A stretch of 63,234 nucleotides of DNA from Pseudomonas oryzihabitans (GTDB lineage: Bacteria; Pseudomonadota; Gammaproteobacteria; Pseudomonadales; Pseudomonadaceae), in contig NZ_VDND01000017.1 of assembly GCF_007665395.1 (NCBI RefSeq), positions 1 to 63,234 on the forward strand, read 5' to 3'. The translations under genes and the position numbers were made by a program. Shown piece by piece: positions 49,507 through 58,173 of this stretch (within the stretch, counting starts at the first letter, position 1; each line of letters opens with the position of its first letter). The notes beneath the pieces are model-generated. The model had not been told where the DNA came from. It did not search any database and saw only the letters and a program-made list of their open reading frames with translations.

Positions 49507-50273
49507 GGGTGGACCTCCGTGAAGGCGCGGGGGGTGACCCCGGCGAGTTCGAGATGGCGACGCAGGGCTCGGGCCATGTCCACCGCGCCGGGGCTGTCGC
49601 CGTGCACGCAGATGGAGTCGGCCTCGATGGGTGTCAGGCTGCCGTCGATGGCTTCCACCACGCCGTCCTGCACCAGGCGCAGCATGCGCTGGGCGACGAG
49701 TTCGGCATCGTGCAGCACGGCGCCGGGGAGGCGCCGCGAGACCAGGGCGCCCTCGGGCGTATAGGCGCGATCGGCGAAAGCCTCGGCGACGCAGGTCAGG
49801 CCGGCTTCCCGGGCCCAGCCGAGCAGCGGCGAACCGGCCAGGCAGACCAGCACCAGGCCTTCGTCCAGCTGGCGCAGGGCGGCGATCACCGCCTGCGCCT
49901 GGCGCTGGTCCTGGGCGATGGTGTTGTACAGGGCACCGTGCGGCTTGACGTAGGTCACCCGCGTCCCGGCGGCGCGCGCCAGGGCTTGCAGGGCGCCGAT
50001 CTGGTAGAGCACATCGGCGGTCAGCTCGTCGCTGGCGATGTCCAGGTTGCGGCGGCCGAAGCCCACCAGGTCAGGGTAGGCGACATGGGCACCCACGGCG
50101 ACCCCCTTGGCGGCGGCCGCCTGCAGGGTGCGCAGGATCCCTGCCGGATCACCGGCGTGGAAGCCACAGGCGACGTTGGCGCTGGTGACGAGGTCGAGCA
50201 TGGCGGCATCGTCGCCCATCCGCCACTGACCGAAGCTTTCGCCCAGGTCGCTGTTCAGATCGATGGTCGGCAT
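49503..50273 (-). CDS. pxpA: 5-oxoprolinase subunit A (LamB/YcsF)
   Basis: A 256-residue LamB/YcsF protein. The signature start IDLNSDLGESFGQWRMGDDAAML is followed by VTSANVACGFHAGDP, GVAVGAHVAYPDLVGFGRRN, YVKPHGALYN and ICVHGDSPGAV, which carry the acidic and His residues of the putative active site. PxpA partners PxpB/PxpC to hydrolyse 5-oxoproline to glutamate. Second gene of the operon, 15 bases after the transporter gene. Confidence 0.94.
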   Translation of the reverse strand: MPTIDLNSDLGESFGQWRMGDDAAMLDLVTSANVACGFHAGDPAGILRTLQAAAAKGVAVGAHVAYPDLVGFGRRNLDIASDELTADVLYQIGALQALARAAGTRVTYVKPHGALYNTIAQDQRQAQAVIAALRQLDEGLVLVCLAGSPLLGWAREAGLTCVAEAFADRAYTPEGALVSRRLPGAVLHDAELVAQRMLRLVQDGVVEAIDGSLTPIEADSICVHGDSPGAVDMARALRRHLELAGVTPRAFTEVHP

Positions 50274-50288
50274 AGGGTTCTCCCGAAA

Positions 50289-51530
50289 TCAGGCGGCGTT
50301 GAGCAGGGCGAAGATGGGGCCGGCGGACTTGACCGCCATGTACCACGACAGCAGGCAAGTAAGGGCGCCGAGCACCAGCAGCCAGCGCGGGTAGTGGTAG
50401 CCCTCCATGAGGTCGGAGCGGCGCCAGCCCACGTACATGAACAGGGTCAGGCCGAGCGGCAGGATCAGGCCGTTGAAGCCACCGGCGAACACCAGCAGGG
50501 CCGCTGGCGGCTTGCCGATCGACAGGTAGATGGCCAGGGCGATCAGCACGAAGACCACGGTGCAGAGGTTGCGCGCCCGTTCGGTGATGTGCTTCGAGAA
50601 CACGGTGATGAAGGTCATGGAGGTGTAGGCGGCACCGATGATGCTGCTGATGCCGGCGGCCCAGAGGATCAGGCCGAACACCCGCAGGCCGTATTCGCCG
50701 AGACTGGCGTCGAAGGCCTGGGCCGCCGGATTGGCGGCCTGGCCGGAGATGTCGATCACCACCCCGCTGGCGACCACTCCGAAGATGGCCAGGAACAGCA
50801 CGTAGCGGGCGATGCCGGTGACCAGGATGCCACTCAGCGCGGCCTTGGACACGGCGTCGAGGTTTTCCACCCCGACGGTGCCACGGTCCAGCAGGCGGTG
50901 GGCGCCGGCATAGGTGATGTAGCCGCCCACCGTACCCCCGACGATGGTGGTGATGGAGGCGAAATCCAGCACGTCCGGGAAGATCGTCTGGCGCAGGGCC
51001 TCGCCGACGGGCGGGTGGGAGGCGAAGCAGGCGATCACGATCAGCGCCACCTTGAACACCCCGAGCACCACCATGATGCGGTCCATGGCCACCCCGGCGC
51101 GGTGCGACAGGAAGATGCCGATCGCCACCAGGGCGCTGAGGGCGCCACCCCAGGCCGGATCCAGGCCGAGCAGGGCGTTCAGGCCCAGGCCGGCGCCAGC
51201 GATGTTGCCCAGGCTGAACACTAGGCCACCGGAGATCACCAGCACCGCCAGCAGGTAGCCGCTGCCGGGCACGGCCGCGTTGGCGATGTCGGAGGCGCGC
51301 ATGCGGGTCAGGGCGACGATGCGCCAGACGTTCAGCTGTACCACGAAGTCGATGAGGATGGAGGCGAGGATGCCGAAGGCGAAGGCAGCGCCCAGCTTGG
51401 CCGTGAAGGTGGCGGTCTGGGTCAGGAAGCCTGGGCCGATGGCCGAGGTCGCCATCAGGAAGATGGCGGCGATCAATGACGAGCGGCGGTCCTTGGTGAA
51501 AGCACTGGCGGTCTGGGTCACGGGGGACAT
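50289..51530 (-). CDS. NRAMP-fold transporter (YcsG type)
   Basis: A 413-residue polytopic protein with about 11 membrane helices, related to the NRAMP metal-ion transporters and to B. subtilis YcsG, which shares this gene neighbourhood. The first helix reads SAIGPGFLTQT where metal-transporting NRAMPs have DPGN, and the sixth-helix region TIVGGTVGGYITYAG lacks the MPH motif. Both metal-binding elements are thus missing, so the likely cargo is the operon's substrate (5-oxoproline or a similar organic acid) rather than manganese; that is inference. First gene of the operon; ATG at 51530. Confidence 0.87.
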   Translation of the reverse strand: MSPVTQTASAFTKDRRSSLIAAIFLMATSAIGPGFLTQTATFTAKLGAAFAFGILASILIDFVVQLNVWRIVALTRMRASDIANAAVPGSGYLLAVLVISGGLVFSLGNIAGAGLGLNALLGLDPAWGGALSALVAIGIFLSHRAGVAMDRIMVVLGVFKVALIVIACFASHPPVGEALRQTIFPDVLDFASITTIVGGTVGGYITYAGAHRLLDRGTVGVENLDAVSKAALSGILVTGIARYVLFLAIFGVVASGVVIDISGQAANPAAQAFDASLGEYGLRVFGLILWAAGISSIIGAAYTSMTFITVFSKHITERARNLCTVVFVLIALAIYLSIGKPPAALLVFAGGFNGLILPLGLTLFMYVGWRRSDLMEGYHYPRWLLVLGALTCLLSWYMAVKSAGPIFALLNAA

Positions 51531-51618
51531 CCCTGAACTGAGGAATCAGGCCTCCAGCAAGGCAACCTCCATGCCATGAACCAGGAAAACGGGATAAATC
51601 GTTGATTGAAGATGTATT

Positions 51619-51633
51619 TATTGTTCAACAATA
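51619..51633. promoter_or_regulatory. Operator candidate in divergent promoter region
   Basis: TATTGTTCAACAATA is a perfect 15-base dyad (7+1+7) in the AT-rich 51531-51777 region between the transporter operon and the GntR regulator. Its position and symmetry suit a FadR-type regulator binding site that would control both directions. Confidence 0.6.
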
Positions 51634-51777
51634 TTGGTTGTTTGGTCAGGCAAAATGCACCGGGATGTTACCTAAGTGCCCAAGGGTGCTACCCGATGGT
51701 GCACAGTTCCCATCGCTTGCGTACGGCGGCCCCCTCAGACACCATCAGCGTGGCCCTACCCCTATCGGAGCGATCCT

Positions 51778-52446
51778 GTGACCACTGCGCTGCCTGACCA
51801 ACCCCGGCCCCTGGGGGAGACGGTCACCGACGAAATCCGCCGCAAACTGGTGGCCGGTGAACTCAAGCCGGGCCAGCGGCTTTCCGAGGCGGCGCTGGCG
51901 GAAAGCCTGCAGATCTCGCGCAATACCCTGCGGGAAGCCTTCCGGGTGCTGACCCAGGAGGGGCTGCTCCGGCACGAACCCAATCGTGGCGTCTTCGTCT
52001 CCGTCCCCGACATGGCCACCATCGTCGACATCTACCGGGTCCGGCGGCTGATCGAGTGTCAGGCCCTGGCCCAGGCCTATCCACGCCATCCCGGCGCCCT
52101 GCGGATGCGCGAGGCGGTGAATGCGGCCCAGCACGCCCGCGACGCCCAGGATTGGGTGGCGGTCGGCACGGCGAACATGGCCTTCCACGCGGCCATCGTC
52201 GAATTGGCCGACAGTCCGCGCCTGTCGGCCTTCTACGGGCAGCTGTCCGCGGAGCTCAGACTCGCCTTCGGGCTGCTCAAGGACCCCGAGTTCCTGCACG
52301 GGCCCTACCTGGAAATGAACGCCACCATCATCAAGCTGCTGGAAGAAGGCCAGCCCGCTGCGGCCTGCGCCGCCCTGGAAAGCTACCTGGTCCAGTCCGA
52401 ACGTACCCTGCTGGCGGCCTATGGCAGGTTGAATGCCAAGCGGTAG
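51778..52446 (+). CDS. GntR/FadR-family transcriptional regulator
   Basis: 222 residues from GTG 51778 (GGAG 8 bases before it). The N-terminal winged helix (about 12-75) has LKPGQRLSEAALAESLQISRNTLREAFRVLTQEGLLRHEPNRGVFV. The FCD effector domain (about 85-215) contains VYR-like VRRLIECQALAQAYPRHPGA and AMAFH-type NMAFHAAIVELADSPRL. It is probably a repressor that releases the oxoprolinase/carboxylase operon when substrate or product is bound. Divergent from that operon. Confidence 0.92.
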   Translation: MTTALPDQPRPLGETVTDEIRRKLVAGELKPGQRLSEAALAESLQISRNTLREAFRVLTQEGLLRHEPNRGVFVSVPDMATIVDIYRVRRLIECQALAQAYPRHPGALRMREAVNAAQHARDAQDWVAVGTANMAFHAAIVELADSPRLSAFYGQLSAELRLAFGLLKDPEFLHGPYLEMNATIIKLLEEGQPAAACAALESYLVQSERTLLAAYGRLNAKR

Positions 52447-52549
52447 CGTTCGGCTCACTCATCGTCTGGGACGCTGCAGGCGATTTGCCGAGCAGAGGGC
52501 GAACGACCCCGGCAGATCATGGCTTGTCGGCATTGCCGCCTTGGCTTGC

Positions 52550-53425
52550 TCAGCGAAATTTCAGTGGGTAATAGCAAAGAAACTTGGCTGCCAACCACCA
52601 CAGCGCGGGATCGGTCAGGGCGCCACTTGCCTGCAGCCACGCCCAACGCAGACGCCACGGGGCCTTCACCTTGCGCAGGAACTTCAGCCAGAAGCGTGTG
52701 CCACGCTGCTCCTGCAGGGTGATCGATAAGTCATCGGCACCCGGCGCAACGCAGGCTACTACCTCTTTGCGCAGGCTCTGGTAGTCGAGCGCGGCTCTCA
52801 TCCACTGCGCGTCGAAATGGCCTTCGGAAAAGTGGCGCAGGCCGACGTCATAGATCACGGCGACGTCATAGCGCCGGCTCACGCGCAGGGCGAAGTCGAT
52901 GTCGTAGAAGTGGAACGGTGGCAAGGCTTCGTTGAAGGGGAGTTCCAGCGCCACGCTACGGCGCGTGCAGATCCAGACGCCATCCAGGGTACAGACCGGT
53001 TGGCGTGGGCGCTCATCGTCCGCCGGACGCAGATGGAACAAGTTGTCCGTCCCATCGCGGTGGCGCTGATGAAGGTGCATGCAATTCGTCTCGGCTCTGC
53101 CTGCGGTCATCCAGCCGGAGGGCCCGCGACTCTTGAAGCGTGCCCCAGCGACGCCGATCGCCCCCAATTGGTCATCGTCCTGGAAGTGGTCGATCACCCG
53201 CAGTCCCCAGTCCGTTTCCACGAACTCCACATCTTCATGCATGAAACAGACGAGGTCGTGTCGTGCCCGTTGTGCGCCCTCGTTGTAGACGGCGCAGAGT
53301 CCGCGATTGGCCTGGCGGTTGTCGAGGGCGATCAGCTGGTAGGGGACGCCGATCGTGGCTTCGATGTTGCGGGTGACGGCTTCGAGCAGCTCGGGCTTCA
53401 CCGAGCAGATGACGATGGAGATCAT
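52550..53425 (-). CDS. Family 2 glycosyltransferase
   Basis: 291 residues from ATG 53425 (MISIVICSVKPELLEAVTRN; AGGA upstream). GT-A fold with a nucleotide-binding N-terminus and an acidic triad in FMHEDVEFVE (about 80-90), then HFYDIDFALRVSRRY. The C-terminus is basic and hydrophobic. It transfers a sugar to a glycan, acceptor unknown. It follows the second glycosyltransferase by only 4 bases, so the two act together, possibly on a surface polysaccharide. Confidence 0.88.
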   Translation of the reverse strand: MISIVICSVKPELLEAVTRNIEATIGVPYQLIALDNRQANRGLCAVYNEGAQRARHDLVCFMHEDVEFVETDWGLRVIDHFQDDDQLGAIGVAGARFKSRGPSGWMTAGRAETNCMHLHQRHRDGTDNLFHLRPADDERPRQPVCTLDGVWICTRRSVALELPFNEALPPFHFYDIDFALRVSRRYDVAVIYDVGLRHFSEGHFDAQWMRAALDYQSLRKEVVACVAPGADDLSITLQEQRGTRFWLKFLRKVKAPWRLRWAWLQASGALTDPALWWLAAKFLCYYPLKFR

Positions 53426-53429
53426 GGCG

Positions 53430-54344
53430 CTACTTCCTGGAGGGCCGGTAAGGTGTGAGCAGGCGGCGTATACGGTGCAAGGTGGTGCCATTCATGCGCT
53501 GCAGCGGAATGAGGCGTAGCATGCGCAGCGCTTCGAGCTTGTCATGGCGTACGGCGTACTTCAGCGCCTTGTTGACGACCGAGGTATGCCCTTGCGGATA
53601 GGCGGGGTGATCTTGATAGGGCGCGATGGCCAGCAGATCCGCCTCCAGCAGCACTCGGTAGCGCCGCGAGAGATTGCCCGCGTGGCGGCGGTAGCGGGTT
53701 ACCCGTTCGGGCAGGATGGCGATGGGCTGGCCCAAGGCGGCGATCTTCAGCGTCATCTGGAAGTCTTGGACCCGAATCGCCGGATCATAGCCACCCACCT
53801 GCTCGAGTACGGCTTTGCGGTAGAGCGCCACCGGCGCACCGAGGACGCATGTCTCGCGTAAGACTTCAGCGAAGCTCAGCCAACGGATGCTGGTGGCGTG
53901 CTCGTCCTTGAGCCAATTGCCTTCGCTATCCATGAAGCTGACCAGCGCGCCGACGCAAGGCGTTTCGGGATGCCTTTCCAGGAAGGCCGCACGAATCCTC
54001 AAGGACTGCGGCAGCATCAGGTCGTCCAGATCGGGGGTGGCTATGTAAGTGCCCCGGGCATATGCCAGTCCGGTATTCAGGGCTGCGCTGACGCCGGCGT
54101 TGGGCTGGCTGAGCAGCAGGAACTCGTAGCGCGCTTGCAGTTCTTGCAAGCGCTGCAGGCTATCGTCGGTCGATCCATCATCGACAACGATGACGTCGAA
54201 GCGCGGATAATCCTGGGCGAAGATGCTGGCCAAGCCTTCCTCGAGGTAGCGGCCGGCATTGAAGCAAGGAACGACCACCGAGATGAGGGGCGGTGGCGCG
54301 AAGGCATCATCCGTTGATGCGTGCGGGAGGGGTAGAGCCTGCAT
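53430..54344 (-). CDS. Family 2 glycosyltransferase
   Basis: 304 residues from ATG 54344 (an upstream in-frame GTG at 54365 has no ribosome site). GT2 features: ISVVVPCFNAGRYLEEGLASI, DVIVVDDGSTDDS, and ATPDLDDLMLPQSL in place of the usual DxD context. The C-terminal region is basic (RRYRVLLEADLL, LTPYRPSRK). Paralogue and partner of the downstream glycosyltransferase. The donor sugar cannot be inferred. Confidence 0.9.
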   Translation of the reverse strand: MQALPLPHASTDDAFAPPPLISVVVPCFNAGRYLEEGLASIFAQDYPRFDVIVVDDGSTDDSLQRLQELQARYEFLLLSQPNAGVSAALNTGLAYARGTYIATPDLDDLMLPQSLRIRAAFLERHPETPCVGALVSFMDSEGNWLKDEHATSIRWLSFAEVLRETCVLGAPVALYRKAVLEQVGGYDPAIRVQDFQMTLKIAALGQPIAILPERVTRYRRHAGNLSRRYRVLLEADLLAIAPYQDHPAYPQGHTSVVNKALKYAVRHDKLEALRMLRLIPLQRMNGTTLHRIRRLLTPYRPSRK

Positions 54345-54365
54345 GGTGAGATGTCCGTTCTTCAC

Positions 54366-54803
54366 ATCGAAAAATGTAGACTGCTTCTCATTCTAGGGTG
54401 GCTGAAAATGCGGTGCTAGACCCGTTCAGTGGCGATTTTGCCAAACGGTGCAACGTGGTGAGGTCGGGTCAGCTACTGTCCCTGCGGGACCGGCTTGTTT
54501 GGGGAAGAACCGCTGCACCCTGGAAAGGACGCTTCACCCGCCACGCCAAAGTCCTCAGCGCGATACATCGCAGGAGCAGGGCCGAGAGCCTGTAACCAGA
54601 CCCCGGGATGGCGCTGCGGGCAGACGGCCAAGCCGGCGGATAAGGGCGCCAGTCTGTCGCTACGCTACCTCTGGCGACCCGTTTTCGTCGGCTCATCGGC
54701 GCGGAGGGCCTGTCTACTTCTACCGGCCATGGCTTTTTGCTATCAATAGATAGTGCAATTCGCATATCGACCAGAGCCATCACCGCGCTCGCCGGGAAGG
54801 AAA
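54366..54803. other. Divergent intergenic region
   Basis: About 440 bases between the glycosyltransferase pair and the HD-GYP gene. Frames on both strands are unconvincing. An AT-rich part near 54366-54400 and GATAGTG around 54750 could hold promoters. No riboswitch or RNA structure was convincing to me. Confidence 0.5.
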
Positions 54804-56018
54804 ATGGATCTGTCCCCCTACAGCGTCCGCGTACATGTCACCCAGTTGCAGTTGGGCATGTATGTCTGCGAGCTGGATCGTCCCTGGGAAGGCACTCCGT
54901 TTCTGTTCCAGGGCTTTCCCATCCAGAACGCCCACGAGATCCGTACCCTGCAGCAGACCTGCGAGTTCGTCTGGGTCGACCGGCGCCAGAGCAGGGCGGC
55001 GGACCTGACCGCCGCGATTACCGCCCCCAGCGCCCAGACCAAGACCTATGCCATCGATTACCGTCAGGCCGTCCAGGTCGCGGAGCCGGTGTGGCGCGAA
55101 GCCCGCGACGTGTCGATCCGGATGCTCGATGCCGTCAGATTCGGTAAGGAACTCAATGTCGGCGAGGTGCGAAGGGCCGTCGGCGAGTGCGTCGAGAGCG
55201 TCTTGCAGCACCCGGCGGCGAGCCTCTGGCTGGCCCGCATCAAGGATCGCGACGAATACACCGCGGAGCATTGCCTGCGCGTTTCCCTCTATGCCATCGC
55301 CCTGGGCAAGGAACTGGGGATGTTGCCACTGGAGCTGGAAGAGCTCGGTGTCTGCGGCATGCTGCACGATGTGGGCAAGCTCAAGGTACCGGACGAGATC
55401 CTCAACAAGCCGGGGCGCTTGACCGAGGAAGAATTCCTCATCATGCAATCCCACACGACCTTCGGTTACCAGTTGCTGATGGGCAACAGCGAGGTGCCTC
55501 CGGCGGCGGTCGATGTGGCCCATTCCCACCACGAGCGCATGGACGGGCGGGGCTACCCCCGCAAATTGCCGGCCCAGCGGATCCCCTTCAAGGCCAAGAT
55601 CATCGCCGTGGTGGACGCCTATGACGCCATCACCAGCGACCGCGCCTACAGCGAGGGGCGTTCGAGTCTCGAGGCATTGCGCATCCTCTTCGAAGCCAAG
55701 GGCACGCAATTCGACGAGGCGGTCGTCCTGGCCTTCATCCAGCTGATCGGCATCTATCCCCCCGGCGAGATCGTCGAACTCAGTACCGGCGAGGTGGGGA
55801 TCATCATCGGCGTCGAGGCGAACAGCAAACTCAAGCCGCGCGTGCTGGTCGTGCTGGACGCCAAGCAGCAGCCGCGGCCGGAGCGGGTCATCGACCTGGC
55901 ACTCGATCCCCTCGATGGTCTCGGCCAGCCGATCCGCGTCCGCAGCGTGAAGCCTTCCGGCGCCTACGGCATCGACATCGACCGGTACCGCAGCAAGGGG
56001 CTGGCCGTACCGGCTTGA
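54804..56018 (+). CDS. HD-GYP c-di-GMP phosphodiesterase with DUF3391
   Basis: 404 residues from ATG 54804 (GGAAGGA just before it). N-terminal DUF3391 (about 5-90, VRVHVTQLQLGMYVCELDRPW and GFPIQNAHEI). HD-GYP domain (about 145-310): EHCLRVSLYAIALGKELG, metal-binding LHDVGKLKVPDEIL, SHTTFGYQLL, and the HHERMDGRGYPRKL GYP motif. C-terminal extension about 320-404. Such enzymes hydrolyse c-di-GMP and lower it to favour motility over biofilm. It is followed by a chemoreceptor gene. Confidence 0.93.
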   Translation: MDLSPYSVRVHVTQLQLGMYVCELDRPWEGTPFLFQGFPIQNAHEIRTLQQTCEFVWVDRRQSRAADLTAAITAPSAQTKTYAIDYRQAVQVAEPVWREARDVSIRMLDAVRFGKELNVGEVRRAVGECVESVLQHPAASLWLARIKDRDEYTAEHCLRVSLYAIALGKELGMLPLELEELGVCGMLHDVGKLKVPDEILNKPGRLTEEEFLIMQSHTTFGYQLLMGNSEVPPAAVDVAHSHHERMDGRGYPRKLPAQRIPFKAKIIAVVDAYDAITSDRAYSEGRSSLEALRILFEAKGTQFDEAVVLAFIQLIGIYPPGEIVELSTGEVGIIIGVEANSKLKPRVLVVLDAKQQPRPERVIDLALDPLDGLGQPIRVRSVKPSGAYGIDIDRYRSKGLAVPA

Positions 56019-56225
56019 GCTGCACCGCGTTCGGCCCTCGCGAGCGACTTGCCAGGTCGCTGTCCGGCTGACCGCTCTTCTGCCACGCCCGCCCTCACGA
56101 CGGTCGCCCCACGCCTGATCGCCCGCTCACGATGGCTGTGCGCGGGAAGGTCAAGATCGGCAGTTGCAGGCGAGTCATCTTCGCGCCGGCCCTCAAGTTT
56201 GGGAAAAATAGGCCGACATATGACA

Positions 56226-56244
56226 ACTGGTAATAATCATTATC
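56226..56244 (+). promoter_or_regulatory. Possible Fur box before the chemoreceptor gene
   Basis: The 19-mer ending TAATAATCATTATC agrees with the Fur consensus GATAATGATAATCATTATC at 14 of 19 positions, with the 3' half perfect. It lies 25 bases upstream of the start codon at 56269, where a repressor would block transcription or translation initiation. Inference from match only. Confidence 0.5.
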
Positions 56245-56268
56245 GGAATGTCATTAAGGATGGACGCC

Positions 56269-57888
56269 ATGTTCGCACGCTTGAGCATTTCGCAACGAAT
56301 CCATGCCGGCTTCGCGGCCATGGTCGTCATCATCGGCGCCCTGATAGCGATCAGCTATCTCGGTTTCGCCCGGATGCAGGAGTCCACCCGCTGGAACGTC
56401 CATACCTACGACGTGCTGCGTGAGCTGGACACCACCCTGCAACAACTGGTCGACATGGAAACCGGTATGCGTGGCTACGTCATCACCGGTCGCGACGCTT
56501 TCCTCGAACCGCTCAAGAGCGGCGCCCTGAACTTCGGGGTCCATGTCCAGCGCCTCGCCGACCTCACCGCCGACAACCCGGAGCAGCAGCAGCGCATCGC
56601 CGAGCTGCGCAAGTTGCAGACCGCCTGGGACCAGGAGGACCTCCAGCCGCTGCTGGCCCAGCGCCGCGCCCAGGGGGAGGGCGTACCGGATATCGCCCTG
56701 GTGACGCGGATCGGCGAAGCCCGCGACAAGGCCAAGATGGATGGCATGCGCACCCTCATCGCGCGCATGGCCGACAGCGAAAGTAACCTCCTGGCCAAGC
56801 GGACCCAGGCCCTGGAAGCCGCCAATGGGCAGCTGTTGCTGATTCTCTTCGGCGGTGGCCTGGTGGCGGCCGTGCTGGCGCTGGTGACCTCCCTGTCACT
56901 GGGCCGCGGCACCCGCAGCCGCCTGCAACTGGCCATCGATGCCGCCAACGCGGTGGCCGAGGGCCGGCTGAATACCCGGATAGACACCGATAGCAACGAC
57001 GAGCTGCCCAAGGCGCTGGAGCGCATGCAAGGCAGCCTGCGCGAGATGGTGCAGCAGATCGGCGGCGCCGCCCACCAGTTGGGTCAGGCCGTCGCCCAGA
57101 TCAATGGGGCTTCCCAGCAATTGGCGGGCACCGCGACCGAGCAGTCCAATTCGGCGTCGTCCATGGCGGCCACCATCGAAGAGCTCTCGGTCAGCATCAG
57201 CCACGTGGCCGAGAGCGCCGAGGAAGCCCACCGCCTGACCACCCACTCCGGGCAGCAGTCCAGCGAGGGCAGCGAGGTCATCCAGGCGACCCTGCACAGC
57301 ATGAACAGCATTGCCCAGACCGTGCAGAAGTCCGCCGAACAGATCAGCGAGCTGGGCCAGCATTCGGATCACATCTCCTCGATCGTCAGCGTCATCCAGG
57401 GCATTGCCGACCAGACCAACCTGCTGGCGCTCAACGCCGCCATCGAAGCGGCCCGGGCCGGCGAGCAGGGCCGTGGCTTCGCCGTGGTGGCCGACGAGGT
57501 CCGGCTGCTGGCCCAGCGCACCGGTAAGTCGACCCAGGAGATCTCCGGCATGATCGCGAAGATCCAGGAGGGGGTCCGCCATACCGTGAGCAACATGCAG
57601 GTCGGGGTCAACGAGGTGGAGCGGGGCGTCGACCAGGCGGCCCAGGCGGGTGACGCCATCGTCGGTATCCGCGACGGCTCCAGCAAGGTGGTGCAGGTGG
57701 TGGATCAGATCTCCTTCGCCCTGCGCGAGCAGAATGCCGCCAGCCAGGACGTGGCGCGCAACGTCGAGCAAACCGCGCAGATGTCCGAGCGCAACCGGGC
57801 CGAGGTGCATAATATCCTGCAGACCAGCGAATCCCTGGCCGATCTGGCGCGGGGGCTGGAGCGCCAGGTGGCCCGCTTCAGCCTGTAG
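56269..57888 (+). CDS. Methyl-accepting chemotaxis protein with CHASE3 sensor
   Basis: 539 residues from ATG 56269 (AAGGATGG upstream; ATGs at 56260 and 56248 are in frame). Membrane helix about 12-35, periplasmic CHASE3 domain (about 38-180, METGMRGYVITGRDAFLEPL), second helix about 187-207, HAMP (about 208-262), signalling domain with NLLALNAAIEAARAGEQGRG. CHASE3 domains usually sense small extracellular molecules; the ligand is unknown. Possibly iron-regulated through the upstream Fur-like site. It follows the HD-GYP gene in the same direction. Confidence 0.94.
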   Translation: MFARLSISQRIHAGFAAMVVIIGALIAISYLGFARMQESTRWNVHTYDVLRELDTTLQQLVDMETGMRGYVITGRDAFLEPLKSGALNFGVHVQRLADLTADNPEQQQRIAELRKLQTAWDQEDLQPLLAQRRAQGEGVPDIALVTRIGEARDKAKMDGMRTLIARMADSESNLLAKRTQALEAANGQLLLILFGGGLVAAVLALVTSLSLGRGTRSRLQLAIDAANAVAEGRLNTRIDTDSNDELPKALERMQGSLREMVQQIGGAAHQLGQAVAQINGASQQLAGTATEQSNSASSMAATIEELSVSISHVAESAEEAHRLTTHSGQQSSEGSEVIQATLHSMNSIAQTVQKSAEQISELGQHSDHISSIVSVIQGIADQTNLLALNAAIEAARAGEQGRGFAVVADEVRLLAQRTGKSTQEISGMIAKIQEGVRHTVSNMQVGVNEVERGVDQAAQAGDAIVGIRDGSSKVVQVVDQISFALREQNAASQDVARNVEQTAQMSERNRAEVHNILQTSESLADLARGLERQVARFSL

Positions 57889-58104
57889 GTCGCGGCCGCG
57901 GCAGGACCGGTCAGGTTCCGGCGCTGGCGCAGGAGCCGGCGCCGCGCTGTGACGGCAAGGCACTCGACCTTCCTGGACCGCCAGAACGGACTGTCCGCTG
58001 TCGTCTCTGGCCAGCAGCGCCCTGCAGCCGCCAGCTACGGAGGCGTGATCGTTGGCTACCCCCGGAGCGCTGAGCCGCACCTGGTAGGCGAATGCGTGAC
58101 GCGT

Positions 58105-58134
58105 CCCTCGACGCAGGGTGACGTGCGTCGAGGG
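58105..58134. terminator. Hairpin between convergent genes
   Basis: CCCTCGACGCA pairs with TGCGTCGAGGG around an 8-base loop (11-bp stem). It lies between the chemoreceptor gene and the convergent lyase gene, 40 bases from the lyase stop. No T-run on either side, so it may be a bidirectional or protein-assisted terminator. Confidence 0.45.
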
Positions 58135-58173
58135 CTGGCGCGACCCTGGGTGGCACGCGGCTACACCGCTCGC

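Noticed and set aside
47197..49764. 855-residue plus-strand frame
   Set aside because: Shadow across three well-identified minus-strand genes; rich in Gly/Ala/Arg/Gln with no domain.
49509..51224. 571-residue plus-strand frame
   Set aside because: Shadow of pxpA and the transporter gene; no plausible start signal.
54366..54803. Riboswitch upstream of the HD-GYP gene
   Set aside because: I looked for a GEMM-type or other conserved core and could not trace convincing paired elements.
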